NCBI GenBank assembly: GCA_023457875.1
Contig: JAEXBC010000211.1
Location: 1 to 5,993, forward strand
Source of the DNA: Bacillota bacterium
GTDB lineage: Bacteria > Bacillota > Clostridia > Lachnospirales > Cellulosilyticaceae
Length of the DNA stretch: 5,993 nucleotides
Reading direction: 5' to 3'
Below are positions 4,652 through 5,993 of this stretch, in pieces (the stretch's first letter is position 1; each line of letters begins with the position of its first letter). Under the pieces are notes generated by a model. That model did no database searches. It worked only from the letters and a program-made list of their open reading frames with translations, and was not told the DNA's origin. The translations under genes were made by a program, and so were the position numbers.

Positions 4652-5993
4652 CTTGCTTACTCATATCTCTAATATTTTCTTCAATTTTCTTCAATTTTTC
4701 TATCATATCCATAGAGAGTCTCTTAGTCTGTTCATAAGTTGCTGCCGCTTCATCCTGATTCTTGTCTTGAATATTCTTTATAACGTCATCTCCCTTACGA
4801 TGAAAGGTATGGTGAAGTTCTCCTACTTCCTTCCACAACGCTACAATTCTAGGATGCTCAATATTCATCGCATAATAGAAATGTCCAAAGGCACACTTAC
4901 TAGAATTCGTTTGTAAAGGTTGAATTTCCATGTTGTCTACCATTCCTTTTAGGGTACTTAGCCACTTGAGATGTGCCTGCAATGCTTTTTCAATAACTTC
5001 AATGATTTCTTCATTTTTTACAGCATGTTTTCCTATATTTAGGCCTTCATATAAATCTACAACCACAGCAGATAAACGATTATCAATGACTTCTACCTTT
5101 TCTGCATATTCTACACTCTTAACCGCATCGAGATGAATACTTTGTGTCATCTCACTAAGTCTTTGCGCATCATTACTAGATACCTCCATGGCTCTATTAA
5201 TCTCTGCTGCTGAGTTCTTAACACCGTGCATCGCATCATTTATTTGATTAATATTAACTACAAGACCTTGTAGCATTTCTACGTTTGCATCAACCGTTTC
5301 AGATACCAAATCTATTTTACTACTCATTTGATTGGTGGAATGAATGGCTCTTCCCATACTTTCTTTACCTTCGTTGGCTGCGGTATAGATTTTATCAACA
5401 AAAGCCCTCATACCCTCTAAGTTTCTCTTTGTATCATCTGCAAGATTACGTACTTCATCTGCGACTACTGAAAAGCCCTTGCCTTGCTCTCCTGCCCGAG
5501 CTGCTTCAATCGCTGCATTTAAAGCTAGTAAATTGGTTTGATTTGCTATTGCCTCAACACTCTCTACAATCTTACCTACCTCAGTAGCAAGTTCTACTAA
5601 TTGCTCGATCTTCTTATTCATCATCTGCGTATCATCAATAACATTCTCTTTTAGGTGCCCTACTTCTTGTAATAAGCCCGTACTCTCATTATTCTTTTGA
5701 GCAAACTCTTCGGATTTTGTTTTTACAATGGCTAAGGTATCTGCTGTTGTATCAATGGTATCGGTCACTTCGTTCATCGTTGCATTTGTTTCTTCTATAA
5801 TAGATAAATTGGATTCACTTACTTCTTGCATTTCTCCAGCAAAATCCATCAGTTGCTTTGATATGTGTCTCATTTCAACATCAAACGCACTCACTGTACT
5901 TGATACTTCCAATACTTCTTTTGCCGCTATAGACATTTTCTGTTCGTTATCTAGCAATACTTGAAACTGATCAATAATCCGACTATGTAAAGC
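4635..5993 (-). CDS. Methyl-accepting chemotaxis protein with C-terminal zinc-binding CZB domain (5' end outside window)
   Basis: The frame is open to the window edge, giving the last 452 residues. An internal TTG at 5957 has no ribosome binding site, so the true start lies further right. Counting from that TTG as residue 1, residues 1-300 are a long coiled-coil signalling domain. Its hairpin tip reads [20 protein letters not shown], then [19 protein letters not shown] (about 135-173), the part that contacts CheA and CheW. Residues about 323-430 are a CZB domain: HLKW with H329, KCAFGHFY with C355, and LHHTFH with H382 and H386. The C-to-H spacing of 27 and the final H-x3-H fit the 3His-1Cys zinc site known from this family. 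CZB receptors sense zinc or oxidants such as hypochlorite. No membrane helix is seen in the visible part, so whether it is soluble or membrane-bound is unknown. A glutamate-rich methylation region is expected near the visible N-terminus. Confidence 0.93.
   Translation of the reverse strand, partial: ALHSRIIDQFQVLLDNEQKMSIAAKEVLEVSSTVSAFDVEMRHISKQLMDFAGEMQEVSESNLSIIEETNATMNEVTDTIDTTADTLAIVKTKSEEFAQKNNESTGLLQEVGHLKENVIDDTQMMNKKIEQLVELATEVGKIVESVEAIANQTNLLALNAAIEAARAGEQGKGFSVVADEVRNLADDTKRNLEGMRAFVDKIYTAANEGKESMGRAIHSTNQMSSKIDLVSETVDANVEMLQGLVVNINQINDAMHGVKNSAAEINRAMEVSSNDAQRLSEMTQSIHLDAVKSVEYAEKVEVIDNRLSAVVVDLYEGLNIGKHAVKNEEIIEVIEKALQAHLKWLSTLKGMVDNMEIQPLQTNSSKCAFGHFYYAMNIEHPRIVALWKEVGELHHTFHRKGDDVIKNIQDKNQDEAAATYEQTKRLSMDMIEKLKKIEENIRDMSKQGISVF

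Noticed and set aside
4387..4916. Two plus-strand frames (4387-4611 and 4608-4916)
   Set aside because: The second is antisense to the chemoreceptor gene; the first lacks a ribosome binding site and its translation has no protein-like pattern.

Overview
The window is AT-rich and has strong AGGAGG-type ribosome binding sites, TATAAT-like promoters, short T-tailed terminators and typical clostridial gene families. These include a secreted CAP protein with a copper-amine-oxidase-like N-terminal domain, a DUF6273 protein, a heme-oxygenase-like protein and a zinc-binding (CZB) chemoreceptor. A motile, low-GC anaerobic Firmicute (class Clostridia, perhaps Lachnospiraceae-like) is the best inference. 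No rRNA, tRNA or CRISPR array is seen. All five substantial genes lie on the minus strand.

Layout from left to right. Positions 1-117 hold the last codons of a plus-strand frame, a terminator-like hairpin and a direct repeat that looks like the edge of an inserted element. This edge interrupts the start of a chemoreceptor gene (minus, 59-211): a good RBS, TTG start and 33 MCP-like codons survive, and the rest is missing. Positions 319-628 (minus) carry a stop-interrupted relic resembling a GNAT acetyltransferase. Positions 743-1696 encode a secreted three-part CAP/SCP protein with its own promoter and a clear terminator. Positions 1788-2036 are non-coding, with small gene relics. Positions 2037-3194 hold a likely two-gene operon: a DUF6273 protein followed by a flavin-binding (PNPOx-like) protein. 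Positions 3490-4125 encode a heme-oxygenase-like protein with its own promoter, a 13-bp inverted repeat in the leader and a strong terminator. Positions 4237-4634 are non-coding, GC-richer than their flanks and full of short inverted repeats. From 4635 to the right edge is the C-terminal 452 residues of a methyl-accepting chemotaxis protein ending in a CZB domain; its 5' end is outside the window.

The genes mostly appear to be independent transcription units rather than one pathway. A loose theme is redox and metal handling (heme-oxygenase-like protein, flavoprotein, zinc/oxidant-type chemoreceptor), but this is inference from neighbourhood only. The least ordinary observations are the altered distal-helix motif in the heme-oxygenase-like protein, the inverted repeat in its leader, a 17-nt element shared by two promoters, and the decayed left flank. 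I see no convincing evidence of a wholly new multi-gene system.
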